From positions 62,001-126,000 of the forward strand of contig JACKLU010000005.1 in the NCBI GenBank assembly GCA_024235735.1: DNA of 64,000 nucleotides, written 5' to 3'. The position numbers and the translations under genes are program-made. The stretch's first letter is position 1. Each line of letters starts with the position of its first letter. The notes beneath the pieces are model-generated. The model worked only from the letters and a program-made list of their open reading frames with translations. It was not told the origin of the DNA and made no database searches. This document shows, piece by piece, positions 1 through 8,875 of this stretch. This DNA comes from Burkholderiales bacterium (lineage in GTDB: Bacteria > Pseudomonadota > Gammaproteobacteria > Burkholderiales > Nitrosomonadaceae).

Positions 1-335
1 TCAACCGTGTGGCATTTTTACAGGCTTTGCAACGTGTTGCAATTCTCTCTAATCCAAATGAATTATATCGTGGTGTGCGGCTGGTAATCGATAAAGGGAA
101 TCTATGCGTTATCAGCAGAAACATTGAGCAGGAAGAGGCAGTAGCGGAAATGCCGGTAGACTATGAAAATGAATCCATTGATATCTGTTTGAAAATTCCG
201 CATCTTTTGGACCTGCTCAATCACGTGGCTGAAGAATCCTTTCTTTTCGCATTGGCAAGTGCATCAGACAGTGTTTTGGTAACAATTCCTGGCAGGGATG
301 ATTTTTGCTACGTGATTATGCCGATTAAAATCTGA
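1..335 (+). CDS. dnaN: DNA polymerase III beta clamp, C-terminal part
   Basis: This is the last 110 or so codons of the sliding clamp, open at the left edge with the reading frame starting at base 3. The peptide contains the third-domain signature EALQR/QALQRVAILSNxNxxYRGVRL seen in DnaN, and it ends at TGA 333-335 with the usual VIMPIKI-type C-terminus (clamps end in a short hydrophobic strand next to the peptide-binding pocket). The clamp tethers the replicative polymerase to DNA. It lies 31 bp before gyrB on the same strand, which is the common dnaA-dnaN-gyrB order near oriC in betaproteobacteria. Identification is firm; the start lies outside the window. Confidence 0.93.
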   Translation, partial: NRVAFLQALQRVAILSNPNELYRGVRLVIDKGNLCVISRNIEQEEAVAEMPVDYENESIDICLKIPHLLDLLNHVAEESFLFALASASDSVLVTIPGRDDFCYVIMPIKI

Positions 336-366
336 TCAAAGAGATCTTTTTAGAAAGTTTTAGCCC

Positions 367-2787
367 ATGAATAACGAAAATAATCATTCGTCGTCCGAAG
401 AAAACGTCAGTTACGGTTCCGATAGTATAAAAATACTGAAAGGACTGGATGCTGTCCGTAAACGTCCGGGCATGTATATCGGCGATACCAGCGATGGTAC
501 CGGACTTCATCACATGGTTTTCGAGGTTGTTGATAATTCCATTGATGAGGCATTAGCAGGTTACTGCAATGAGATTACAGTGATTTTGCATCCCGACAAC
601 TCAGTCAGCGTGCATGACAACGGCAGAGGAATTCCGACAGGTATCAAGGAGGATGATGAGCAAAAACGTTCAGCGGCTGAAATTGTCATGACAGAACTGC
701 ATGCGGGCGGAAAGTTTGATGATAACTCCTATAAGGTGTCCGGTGGTCTGCATGGCGTTGGTGTATCCGTTGTCAATGCATTGTCGGAGTGGTTGCACTT
801 GACGATACGCCGAGACGGCAGGATGCATGAAATGGAATTTCGCATGGGTGTTCCCGTTGGTCCTTTAGCGGTTGTGGGTAATTCCGAACGGCATGGCACT
901 GAAGTGCACTTTCTGGCGAGTAAGGATATCTTTGGAAAAATTGAATACCACTATGATATTTTTGCCAAGCGTCTGCGTGAACTGTCATTTCTCAATAATG
1001 GTATCGGGATTCATCTGATTGACCAGCGTCAGGGCAAGGAAGAGAAATTCGCTTTTACCGGCGGCATCAGGAATTTTGTCGAATATATCAATCGCACCAA
1101 ATCGGTATTGCACCCTAGCATATTCCATACATCCGGTATGAAGGACAATATTACAGTTGAAGTCGCCATGCAGTGGAATGACAGTTATAGCGAACAGGTT
1201 CTGTGTTTTACCAATAATATTCCGCAAAAAGATGGCGGCGCGCATTTAACAGGACTGCGCGCCGCCATGACACGCACACTGAACAGCTATATTGAAAAAA
1301 ATGAACTGGCTAAAAAAGCCAAGGTAGAGACTGCGGGTGACGATATGCGTGAAGGATTGTCCTGTGTGCTTTCGGTCAAACTTTTTGAGCCGAAATTTTC
1401 ATCGCAGACTAAAGAGAAGTTGGTATCTTCTGAAGTCAGGCCCGTCGTTGAAGAAATTGTGTCGCAAAAACTGACTGAATTCCTTTTGGAGAATCCTAAC
1501 GACGCCAAAACGATCTGCAACAAAATACTGGAAGCCGCAAGAGCTCGTGAAGCAGCGCGGAAAGCACGCGAACTGACGCGGCGCAAAGGGGTGCTCGATA
1601 CCATGGGACTACCTGGAAAGCTTGCTGATTGTCAGGAAAAAGATCCAAAGCTTTGTGAGCTGTATCTTGTTGAGGGTGATTCTGCAGGTGGATCGGCCAA
1701 ACAGGGTCGTGATCGAAAATTTCAAGCGATTATGCCTCTTAAAGGCAAAATCCTGAATGTCGAAAAATCCCGTTTTGACAAGTTGATTTCTTCACAGGAA
1801 ATTGTCGCCCTGATCACAGCGCTGGGAACAGGTATTGGGAAAGATGAATATAATCCGGACAAGCTGCGTTATCATCGAATTATTATCATGACGGATGCGG
1901 ATGTTGATGGTTCTCATATCCGCACGTTGTTATTGACTTTTTTCTATCGCCAGATGCCCGAATTGATTGAGCGCGGCCATATTTATATTGCACAACCGCC
2001 GCTGTATAAAATCAAGCATGGCAAAAAGGAACGCTATGTTAAGGATGATCATGAACTGAAGCAGTATATTTTGGGTCTGGCGTTGGCCGACGCAGAGCTT
2101 TATACCGAAGAAAACAAGCCGCCGTTAACTGGTGACACGTTGGAAAAAATCGCGACGGAATATATTCTCGCCGAATCCGTGATAGAGCGCATGAGCCGGG
2201 TGACGGACAATGGAGTCATGCACGCGTTGTTGCACCATCCTGAAATCGATTTAAGTAATCAGGATAAAGCCATTGTCAGTGCAAACAGTCTGGAAACATT
2301 TACTCAAGGCGCAAAAATAAGTGCTGAATATGATGAAGCCAATGAGCGTTACCGCTTGAGAATCGACCGTGTGTCCCATGGAAATCTGAATACCAGTTAT
2401 CTGGATCAGGATTTTTTGCATAGTGGAGACTATGCGCAGATTAAAAAAACCTATCAGGTTTTTGATGGCCTATTTAAAACAGGCGCCAGTATCAAACGGG
2501 GGGAAAAGCAGCGTTCTGTTGATAATTTTAAACAGGCGCTTGAATGGTTGCTGGAGGATGCTAAAAAAGGATTGAGTATTAATCGGTACAAGGGACTGGG
2601 TGAAATGAATCCTGACCAACTGTGGGAAACAACCATGGATCCTGCCAACAGAAGGTTGCTTCGTACGCAGATTGAAGACAGTATTCAGACGGACGAAATC
2701 TTTACCACATTAATGGGGGATGTCGTTGAACCCAGAAGGGCGTTTATAGAAAATAATGCATTGAGCGCTACAAATATTGATGTGTAG
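367..2787 (+). CDS. gyrB: DNA gyrase subunit B
   Basis: GyrB is the ATPase subunit of DNA gyrase, which introduces negative supercoils together with GyrA. The 806-residue product has the full family length. The GHKL ATPase fold is visible at residues 53-57 (EVVDN), 84-90 (DNGRGIP) and 126-140 (GGLHGVG...). The TOPRIM domain has EGDSAGGSA around residue 436 and DADVDGSH around residue 510. The C-terminal tail has RYKGLGEM. The longer TOPRIM-tail insertion of proteobacterial GyrB is present, which separates it from ParE. It follows dnaN closely on the same strand and is probably co-transcribed with it. Confidence 0.98.
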   Translation: MNNENNHSSSEENVSYGSDSIKILKGLDAVRKRPGMYIGDTSDGTGLHHMVFEVVDNSIDEALAGYCNEITVILHPDNSVSVHDNGRGIPTGIKEDDEQKRSAAEIVMTELHAGGKFDDNSYKVSGGLHGVGVSVVNALSEWLHLTIRRDGRMHEMEFRMGVPVGPLAVVGNSERHGTEVHFLASKDIFGKIEYHYDIFAKRLRELSFLNNGIGIHLIDQRQGKEEKFAFTGGIRNFVEYINRTKSVLHPSIFHTSGMKDNITVEVAMQWNDSYSEQVLCFTNNIPQKDGGAHLTGLRAAMTRTLNSYIEKNELAKKAKVETAGDDMREGLSCVLSVKLFEPKFSSQTKEKLVSSEVRPVVEEIVSQKLTEFLLENPNDAKTICNKILEAARAREAARKARELTRRKGVLDTMGLPGKLADCQEKDPKLCELYLVEGDSAGGSAKQGRDRKFQAIMPLKGKILNVEKSRFDKLISSQEIVALITALGTGIGKDEYNPDKLRYHRIIIMTDADVDGSHIRTLLLTFFYRQMPELIERGHIYIAQPPLYKIKHGKKERYVKDDHELKQYILGLALADAELYTEENKPPLTGDTLEKIATEYILAESVIERMSRVTDNGVMHALLHHPEIDLSNQDKAIVSANSLETFTQGAKISAEYDEANERYRLRIDRVSHGNLNTSYLDQDFLHSGDYAQIKKTYQVFDGLFKTGASIKRGEKQRSVDNFKQALEWLLEDAKKGLSINRYKGLGEMNPDQLWETTMDPANRRLLRTQIEDSIQTDEIFTTLMGDVVEPRRAFIENNALSATNIDV

Positions 2788-2823
2788 GCACTATTTTTTA
2801 AATTACTGATTTTTTTGTATAGT

Positions 2824-2845
2824 CACCGGCTATCGATAGCCGGTG
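2824..2845. terminator. Perfect 22-bp palindrome between convergent genes
   Basis: The sequence CACCGGCTAT-CG-ATAGCCGGTG is a perfect palindrome. It lies 37 bp after the gyrB stop and 19 bp before the stop of the convergent holin gene. A long GC-capped stem between two converging genes suggests a bidirectional transcription stop. There is no T-tract directly after it on either strand; the nearest T-run (TTTTTTT) precedes it on the plus strand. Intrinsic termination is therefore likely only if assisted, and a protein-binding site is the alternative. Confidence 0.5.
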
Positions 2846-2863
2846 AATTCTGGCATACATAAT

Positions 2864-3301
2864 CTATTGTTGTTTACTGCCAAGAGGGCTGGTTTCTCGT
2901 GATACACCCCGCATTTTTTCGAATGTTCGTAAACCGCCCATGCCTAACATCGCCAGCACAAGTTGATAAAGATTATCGGTATGTATCTGCGGTGGTGGCG
3001 GAAAGTTTGGTATAAAAGCTGCAAAAATCCAAGCTGCCATAGGTTGAAGAACGAAAGCCCAGAACAAGCCTATACCGCATATCCAGCCTATAAAAGGGCG
3101 CCATCCTGCAACAAAAACACTTTTGTGTGCAGCCTCGATTTCATTGATTTTATTCTGCTGCGTGGACGCACTCATAACCGCTTGCATCAATTCCATTTCA
3201 AACTGTTCTTTTGCTTGGGCGCGTTCGTTTGGATTTGGAATTCTGTCCACCAGTTTTTCAATGATAGGACCAATGATGGGTTGTAAAATATTCCAGAACA
3301 T
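2864..3301 (-). CDS. Small membrane protein of the 3TM holin family
   Basis: The product is a 145-residue membrane protein. An amphipathic N-terminal half (FWNILQPIIGPIIEKLVDRIPNP) and a charged helix precede two clear membrane stretches around FVAGWRPFIGWICGIGLFWAFV and LYQLVLAMLGMGGLRT. This fits the three-transmembrane holin family found in phages and gene-transfer agents. The start was set at the ATG at 3301 because AGGAGG lies 5 bases upstream of it; a longer reading has no ribosome site. It stands alone, with no endolysin or tail genes beside it. A true holin would form membrane lesions that release a lysin; here the role is unknown, and it may be a domesticated phage remnant. Confidence 0.7.
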   Translation of the reverse strand: MFWNILQPIIGPIIEKLVDRIPNPNERAQAKEQFEMELMQAVMSASTQQNKINEIEAAHKSVFVAGWRPFIGWICGIGLFWAFVLQPMAAWIFAAFIPNFPPPPQIHTDNLYQLVLAMLGMGGLRTFEKMRGVSRETSPLGSKQQ

Positions 3302-3501
3302 TTTGTTTCCTCCTGCTGTATGATGGCACAACCAAGAAAAACGAAAATCTGCTTATATTGCGCGTTTCAGTTTGATTTGAAACACATGATGAGTATATAT
3401 CAGCTTGGTTTATTCGATGTGAAAAAACACACTATTGGACGTTTTTGATAAAAAAAGTTATGCTTTGCCGCGATTAAACGCTATTTAAAAATTTTGAGTT
3501 T

Positions 3502-3578
3502 GCGCCCATAGCTCAGATGGATAGAGTACCGCTCTCCGAAGGCGGGGGTCACACGTTCGAATCGTGTTGGGCGCGCCA
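3502..3578 (+). tRNA. tRNA-Arg (anticodon CCG)
   Basis: A complete cloverleaf can be folded by eye. The acceptor stem GCGCCCA pairs with TGGGCGC. The D arm is GCTC/GAGT. The anticodon stem CCGCT pairs with GGCGG around the loop CTCCGAA (anticodon CCG, 3536-3538). The T arm ACACG/CGTGT holds the loop TTCGAAT. The discriminator base is G and CCA is encoded at 3576-3578. It reads the arginine codon CGG. It stands alone between the holin gene and mltF. Confidence 0.97.
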
Positions 3579-3658
3579 ACAATTATCCGTTTAACAGGCC
3601 TGTTAAAAGTGAAGTAATCCGCTTGCACTGCAAACGGATATTAGTGCTGAAACCACTG

Positions 3659-5074
3659 ATGGCAAAAGTATTTCAATATGGTTTTAATAATCCAAATCTG
3701 AATATCCAGCAATTCTATTGTAGATATTATGCCGTAAGTAGAATTGTTCTATTCGTTTTTGCCAGCGTGTTAATGACTGGATGTGGCGTACGCGAAAAAA
3801 CGGCATCGCCTTTTTCCATAACCCATGAACTAATCGTCATAACCGTTGAACATACGGATAATTTTTACATTGATGCGGATGGCAATTTCTCTGGAATTAC
3901 CTATGATCTGGTCAATGAGTTTGCCAGAGAACTCGGTCTGGATATCCGTTTCATGTTTTTTTCTCAGACTGCGGATGCGCTCGCTGCGCTGAAAAAACAC
4001 CGCGCTCATCTGGCGGTAGGTCTGGATATTACGGAAGAAGACTCATCCAATTTTATTCTGGGTCCGGTTTACTTGCATACGCATCATCAGATTGCATTTA
4101 ATATTAAACAGTATGAACCACGCGATATCTATCAGCTGATAGGAAAAAAAATAGAGGTTCCGATTGGTTCGACGCATGAGAAGCAGCTAAAAAAAATAAA
4201 ACTGCAAGCTCCTGAATTGACTTGGACAGCTGTTGCTCAATCCAGCGAGGATTTACTGGAGAAAGTGCATCAGGGAGAGATAAGTCTGACTATAGCTGAT
4301 TCATCACATATCAAAAAGGCCAGTCATTTTTATCCGCGCGTCAAAGGTGCTTTCGAGCTCGATGCTTCGGTCAGCCGATGGATATTTCCGAAATATACTG
4401 AAAAACGTCTGATAGACAGCGCTAACAAATTTTTTAACCGCATCATGCAGGAAGGTGTTCTCGGCAGTCTGCTGGATAGCTATAACGGACACTATCACCA
4501 ATTGAGTCCGGGCGATATTTATTTTTTTAAGCAAAAAATAAATACCGTATTGCCAAAGTTGCATCGTTATTTTAAACAAGCGGAGCGTTTAACAGGCATA
4601 GACTGGCGGTTGGTCGCTGCTCTGGCTTATCATGAATCGCATTGGAATGCTAACGCCAAATCACCGACGGGGGTGCGTGGTATGATGATGCTGACACAGG
4701 AAACAATCCAGCGCATGCAGGTAAAGAATCCTACGGATGTGCGGCAAAGCATACTTGCCGGGGCGCGTTATCTGCTATTGCTAAAGGATAAATTGCCGGA
4801 AAGCATTTCGGAACCGGACAGAACCTGGATAGCTTTGGCTGCATATAATCAGGGCTACGGACGCATTATCGATGCACGGGCGTTGGCTGATCGCTTTATG
4901 CTGAATCCCGATTTGTGGATAGATTTGAAAAAAACATTGCCGCTGCTAAGCAAGACGCATTTTTCCAGCGCCATCAAATATGGTTCTGCAAGAGGGGCGG
5001 AAGCGGTTACATTAACCGAGTCGGTGCGCGCGTATTATGAGATTTTGAAGAATTCGACTACTGTGAGATCTTAA
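3659..5074 (+). CDS. mltF: Membrane-bound lytic murein transglycosylase F
   Basis: This lipoprotein cleaves the glycan strands of peptidoglycan, leaving 1,6-anhydromuramic acid ends, from the outer-membrane side of the periplasm. A hydrophobic segment ending in VLMTGC is a lipobox, with a rather long stretch before it. Next comes a solute-binding-protein-3-like domain (roughly residues 60-290), then an SLT domain with the catalytic glutamate in AYHESHWN (about residue 326) and the later GYGRIIDARAL region. This two-domain order defines MltF. The ATG at 3659 was chosen; a TTG at 3623 would add 12 residues, and neither has a strong ribosome site. It is probably transcribed alone, after the tRNA. 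Confidence 0.92.
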   Translation: MAKVFQYGFNNPNLNIQQFYCRYYAVSRIVLFVFASVLMTGCGVREKTASPFSITHELIVITVEHTDNFYIDADGNFSGITYDLVNEFARELGLDIRFMFFSQTADALAALKKHRAHLAVGLDITEEDSSNFILGPVYLHTHHQIAFNIKQYEPRDIYQLIGKKIEVPIGSTHEKQLKKIKLQAPELTWTAVAQSSEDLLEKVHQGEISLTIADSSHIKKASHFYPRVKGAFELDASVSRWIFPKYTEKRLIDSANKFFNRIMQEGVLGSLLDSYNGHYHQLSPGDIYFFKQKINTVLPKLHRYFKQAERLTGIDWRLVAALAYHESHWNANAKSPTGVRGMMMLTQETIQRMQVKNPTDVRQSILAGARYLLLLKDKLPESISEPDRTWIALAAYNQGYGRIIDARALADRFMLNPDLWIDLKKTLPLLSKTHFSSAIKYGSARGAEAVTLTESVRAYYEILKNSTTVRS

Positions 5075-5123
5075 TTCAATGATTCAAAGATTTAGTAATC
5101 AAAACGGTTGATGATATTCAGTC

Positions 5124-5732
5124 ATGTTTACAGGAATAATTCAAGCAACTGGAAAAATTGTGCAGGTAAAGCCATCGGGGGATGATTCAGATCGCAGTCT
5201 CAGTATAATGATTTCATCGGAATCGCTGGATATGGCGGATGTTTTAATTGGTGACAGTATTGCTGTTAATGGTGTTTGTCTGACAGTGACCGTACTTCAC
5301 GGCCGGTTGTTTGAAGTTGATATTTCGCCTGAGACGCTTAAATGCACCCAGGGTCTGGACAGACCTGATCAGGCGGTAAATCTGGAAAAGGCCTTGCGCC
5401 TGTCAGATCGATTGGGTGGGCATCTGGTCAGCGGACATGTGGATGCCACCGCTGAAGTGCTCCGGTTTTTACCAGTGGGCGCTAATTATCAGTTAACGCT
5501 TCGCTCGCCGAAACATCTATTGCGCTATATAACGCATAAAGGCTCGATTACCGTCAATGGCGTCAGTCTGACAGTCAATGCAATTGATAATGACGAAGTT
5601 TCTATCAATCTGATTCCGCATACGTTATCAATGACAAACCTCAACGCATTAAAACCGGGGATGCAGGTGAATCTGGAAACCGACATGCTGGCGCGTTATG
5701 TTGAGAATCTGTTGCACAGGCCGGAGGCATGA
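5124..5732 (+). CDS. ribE: Riboflavin synthase, alpha chain
   Basis: This enzyme makes riboflavin by dismutating two molecules of 6,7-dimethyl-8-ribityllumazine, the last step of the pathway. The 202-residue protein has the expected two lumazine-binding repeats. One starts at MFTGIIQ and contains NGVCLTV. The other starts at GGHLVSGHVDATAE and contains NGVSLTVN. It is the first of a riboflavin run (ribE, ribBX, ribH) on the same strand, and its stop lies 4 bp before the ribBX start. No FMN riboswitch fold is apparent in the 50 bp upstream, so regulation is probably not by FMN sensing here. Confidence 0.95.
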   Translation: MFTGIIQATGKIVQVKPSGDDSDRSLSIMISSESLDMADVLIGDSIAVNGVCLTVTVLHGRLFEVDISPETLKCTQGLDRPDQAVNLEKALRLSDRLGGHLVSGHVDATAEVLRFLPVGANYQLTLRSPKHLLRYITHKGSITVNGVSLTVNAIDNDEVSINLIPHTLSMTNLNALKPGMQVNLETDMLARYVENLLHRPEA

Positions 5733-5736
5733 AATA

Positions 5737-6834
5737 ATGACGATTAGCCCTATACAAGACATCGTCGCTGATATAAAAGCTGGAAAAATGGTTATTCTGG
5801 TCGACGAAGAGGATCGGGAAAATGAAGGCGATCTGGTGCTGGCGGCGGATTTTGTTTCCGCGGAAGCGATCAATTTCATGGCCATGCATGGCAGGGGACT
5901 TATCTGTCTGACATTAACCGAAGAACGCTGCCGTCAATTGAATTTGCCTTTAATGGTGACTTCCAATCGTTCTCCGCTGGGCACGAATTTTACAGTATCC
6001 ATTGAAGCGGCACAGGGTGTTACAACCGGAATATCTGCGGCCGACCGCGCACGGACAGTTCAGGCTGCGGTAAAAGTGGATGCCAGGGCCGATGATATTG
6101 TTCAACCCGGGCATATTTTTCCATTGATGGCGCAGAAAGGAGGCGTTCTGGTGCGTGCAGGACACACCGAGGCAGGTTGCGATCTGGCTCGTATAGCGGG
6201 TTTGACCGCGGCTTCCGTGATTTGTGAAATTCTCAAGGAAGACGGTAGCATGGCCAGATTACCTGATTTAATGCTTTTTGCAGAAAAACATCGGCTGAAA
6301 ATCGGTACAATTGCAGACCTGATTCATTACCGCAATCTTAATGAAAGCCTGGTGACACGCGTAACCGAGCGTACGATTCGTACAGTCCATGGTGAATTTC
6401 AGCTTGTCGCTTATCGGGATGAAATCGCACACACTATACATCTAGCGCTCGTTAAGGGAAACATTACACCCGCAGCCGAGACGCTGGTGCGTGTTCACGA
6501 GCCTTTGTCCGTAATTGATCTGCTTGATATAGAAGACAATACGCATTCGTGGAGCATTCACGATGCGATGCGCGTCATCGCCCAGGCAGAATGCGGTGTG
6601 ATTGTTTTTTTGCATCGCAATGAAAGTTCTGTAAAACTGATAGAACGTATTCAGTTAAAGCCATCCGATCGGCCTGATCTTTATCGATCCGATTTAAGAG
6701 ATCATGGTATCGGCGCTCAGATACTCAAGAATTTAAATGTTGGTAAAATGCGTTTATTGGCAACGCCAAGAAAAATGCCAAGCGTAACCGGATTTGGTCT
6801 GGAAGTGACCAGTTATGTGAACATTGAAGATTAG
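5737..6834 (+). CDS. ribBX: DHBP synthase with degenerate GTP cyclohydrolase II domain
   Basis: The N-terminal half (residues 1 to about 205) is 3,4-dihydroxy-2-butanone-4-phosphate synthase. It converts ribulose 5-phosphate into the four-carbon riboflavin precursor and shows DEEDRENEGDL, TNFTVSIEA and RAGHTEAGCDLAR. The C-terminal half has the GTP cyclohydrolase II fold (VHGEFQLVAYRD...) but lacks the GCLTGD...CDCG zinc motif: the equivalent stretch reads LVRVHEPLSVIDLL. It should therefore have no cyclohydrolase activity, as in the known RibBX proteins. A separate ribA is expected elsewhere. The start at 5737 has GGAGG upstream; earlier codons in frame overlap ribE. The product has 365 residues. 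Confidence 0.9.
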   Translation: MTISPIQDIVADIKAGKMVILVDEEDRENEGDLVLAADFVSAEAINFMAMHGRGLICLTLTEERCRQLNLPLMVTSNRSPLGTNFTVSIEAAQGVTTGISAADRARTVQAAVKVDARADDIVQPGHIFPLMAQKGGVLVRAGHTEAGCDLARIAGLTAASVICEILKEDGSMARLPDLMLFAEKHRLKIGTIADLIHYRNLNESLVTRVTERTIRTVHGEFQLVAYRDEIAHTIHLALVKGNITPAAETLVRVHEPLSVIDLLDIEDNTHSWSIHDAMRVIAQAECGVIVFLHRNESSVKLIERIQLKPSDRPDLYRSDLRDHGIGAQILKNLNVGKMRLLATPRKMPSVTGFGLEVTSYVNIED

Positions 6835-6902
6835 ATCAGATAAAGCTGGATTTTCTGATACCGCGTCATTTATATGATTTGACTGAAATTAAAGGAGTGA
6901 AA

Positions 6903-7388
6903 ATGGCGTACTACGATAATATTCAAGAGTTTGAGCCTGATCTTGAAGGCGATGGTTTGCGTGTCGGGATTGTCATGAGCCGGTTTAACAGCGCTATCGG
7001 TGAAGGTTTGCTAAGCGCCTGCACAGATGAACTTAAGCACCATGATGTACAGGATTCCGATGTTCTGCTGATCACAGTTCCCGGTGCGCTGGAAATACCC
7101 ATGACGTTATTAAAAATGGCTGTGAGTAATCAATTTGATGTCCTGATTGCACTGGGTGCAGTTATCCGTGGAGACACCTATCATTTTGAAGTGGTTGCAA
7201 ATGAATCCGCACGGGGCATCAGTCAGATTCAACTTGAAACCGAAATTCCGGTTGTTAATGGTGTATTGACAACGGATACCGAAGATCAGGCAATTGAGCG
7301 CATGATGCAAAAAGGTAAAGAGGCGGCCAGGGTCGCCATTGAAATGGGAAATTTATTGATTAAGCTGGAAGAATATTCAGTTGACTGA
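6903..7388 (+). CDS. ribH: 6,7-dimethyl-8-ribityllumazine synthase
   Basis: RibH condenses dihydroxybutanone phosphate with the pyrimidine ribitylamine to give the lumazine substrate of RibE, usually as a 60-mer shell or a pentamer. The 161-residue protein shows GIVMSRFN (substrate pocket), VPGALEIP, and ALGAVIRGDTYHFEVVANES with the catalytic histidine. The ATG at 6903 was chosen because AAAGGAG stands at the right distance. The gene lies 68 bp after ribBX, and its last bases overlap the nusB start, which is the classic ribH-nusB pairing. Confidence 0.96.
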   Translation: MAYYDNIQEFEPDLEGDGLRVGIVMSRFNSAIGEGLLSACTDELKHHDVQDSDVLLITVPGALEIPMTLLKMAVSNQFDVLIALGAVIRGDTYHFEVVANESARGISQIQLETEIPVVNGVLTTDTEDQAIERMMQKGKEAARVAIEMGNLLIKLEEYSVD

Positions 7389-7842
7389 TAAACAAATTAC
7401 GGTACAAAAAAAAACGCCTAAATATAAAAGCAAACGCCGCGTATCGCGCGAGCTCGTTTTGCAGGGCCTATATCAGTGGCGCCTAACAGGCGATACGGAG
7501 GGTGTTATTGCTTCACAATTGCGTGAAACACAGATTTTCCCCCGGGCGGATGAAGCATTTTTTTCTCGTCTGTTGAGCGGCGTACTTACGCATGTGGATC
7601 AACTGGAACAAACGATTCAGCCCTGTCTGGATCGGTCTCTAAAAGAATTGAGTCCGGTCGAATACGGCATTTTATTGTTGAGCACTTACGAGCTCGTCCA
7701 TTTTCTCGATATACCGTATCGCGCCATTATCAATGAAGCAATAGAATTGGCCAGGATCTATGGCGGAAGTGATGGGTACAAGTATGTCAATGGCGTTCTG
7801 GACAAATTGGCGTACAAATTGAGAACAATAGAAACAGCTTAG
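7381..7842 (+). CDS. nusB: Transcription antitermination factor NusB
   Basis: NusB binds boxA RNA with NusE (ribosomal protein S10) and keeps RNA polymerase processive on rRNA operons. The 153-residue all-helical product has the family's early arginine-rich stretch (KSKRRVSRELVLQGLYQW), the central LSPVEYGILLLSTYEL and the end AIELARIYGGSDGYKYVNGVLDKLA. No ATG is available near the N-terminus. The TTG at 7381 is used and overlaps the ribH stop by 8 nt, so translation is probably coupled. Confidence 0.94.
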   Translation: MTDKQITVQKKTPKYKSKRRVSRELVLQGLYQWRLTGDTEGVIASQLRETQIFPRADEAFFSRLLSGVLTHVDQLEQTIQPCLDRSLKELSPVEYGILLLSTYELVHFLDIPYRAIINEAIELARIYGGSDGYKYVNGVLDKLAYKLRTIETA

Positions 7843-7891
7843 TGCATCCGAAAGCATCGATTTCTCGTGTTCAAAGACTATTCGTTAAAAC

Positions 7892-8875
7892 GTGCTGTCC
7901 GAATTTGATCTGATTCAGCGCTACTTCAATCGGCCTGTAACCGGAATTCCGCTGGGTATCGGTGATGATGCCGCGATAATTGCTCCGAAACCAGGAAAAG
8001 AATTGGCGATTTCGACCGACTGCTTGGTGGCTGGACAGCATTTTTTTGAAAATACGAATCCCTATAAACTCGGTTACAAAGCTCTGGCGGTTAATCTGTC
8101 GGATATGGCGGCAATGGGTGCAGTGCCGCGTTGGGTGACATTGGCATTGGCATTGCCGCGTTCTCTGATTGACCATCATGAAAGCTGGCTTGATGAATTT
8201 TCGCGCGGTTTTCATGAACTGGCGGCCCTGCATCAAGTTTCCCTCATTGGTGGCGACACGACAGCAGGTCCTTTGAATATCTGTGTGCAGATTATCGGGG
8301 AAGTTAATCAAGGTCGATGGCTGCGCCGTTCCGGGGCTAAACCGGGCGATGACATATGGGTGTCCGGTTGTCTGGGCGACGCGGCTTTGGGGCTAAAGCA
8401 CCAGTTACGCGAGCTGGTGTTAACCGATGAAGAAGCCGCTCATTGCTTGTTAGCTCTGGACATGCCAAGCGCACGTGTTGCGCTGGGGCAGCGCCTGATT
8501 GAATTGGCGCACAGTGCAATTGATATATCCGATGGACTGGTGGCTGATCTGGGGCATATTTTGTCCTGTTCGGGGCAATCGGCTACGGTAGAACTTGAGA
8601 CGGTTCCGGGATCAGAGATCATGAAGCGTTATTTGCCTTCAACGTTAGCGATTGAATGTCTTACGGCGGGTGGGGATGATTATGAATTATGTTTCACGGC
8701 GCCGAAAGAAAATCAGAGCGCTATCCGTCAGTTGGGCCAGGAATTGAAGGTTCCGCTAACCATTATCGGAGAAATAAAATCACAAAAATCACAGAAGCCG
8801 GAGCTGATTATTTACGGCATCAAGGGTGAAAAAATCGTTCTGGAGAAGAAAGGATATGACCACTTTACTTCCTAA
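7892..8875 (+). CDS. thiL: Thiamine-monophosphate kinase
   Basis: ThiL phosphorylates thiamine monophosphate to the active cofactor thiamine diphosphate with ATP. The 327-residue protein has the PurM-like fold signatures: GIGDDAAII near the N-terminus, LAVNLSDMAAMGA, GGDTTAG, WVSGCLGDAALGL, AHSAIDISDGLVADLGHI, and LTAGGDDYELCF. The GTG at 7892 gives the usual N-terminus SEFDLIQRYF. It lies in the common order nusB-thiL-pgpA, overlapping pgpA by 20 nt. Confidence 0.96.
   Translation: MLSEFDLIQRYFNRPVTGIPLGIGDDAAIIAPKPGKELAISTDCLVAGQHFFENTNPYKLGYKALAVNLSDMAAMGAVPRWVTLALALPRSLIDHHESWLDEFSRGFHELAALHQVSLIGGDTTAGPLNICVQIIGEVNQGRWLRRSGAKPGDDIWVSGCLGDAALGLKHQLRELVLTDEEAAHCLLALDMPSARVALGQRLIELAHSAIDISDGLVADLGHILSCSGQSATVELETVPGSEIMKRYLPSTLAIECLTAGGDDYELCFTAPKENQSAIRQLGQELKVPLTIIGEIKSQKSQKPELIIYGIKGEKIVLEKKGYDHFTS

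Noticed and set aside
2800..2811. Eleven-base match (AATTACTGATT) to the reverse complement of the CRISPR spacer's end
   Set aside because: The match stops after 11 bases in a T-rich stretch and there is no extended pairing, so it is chance and not a self-target.
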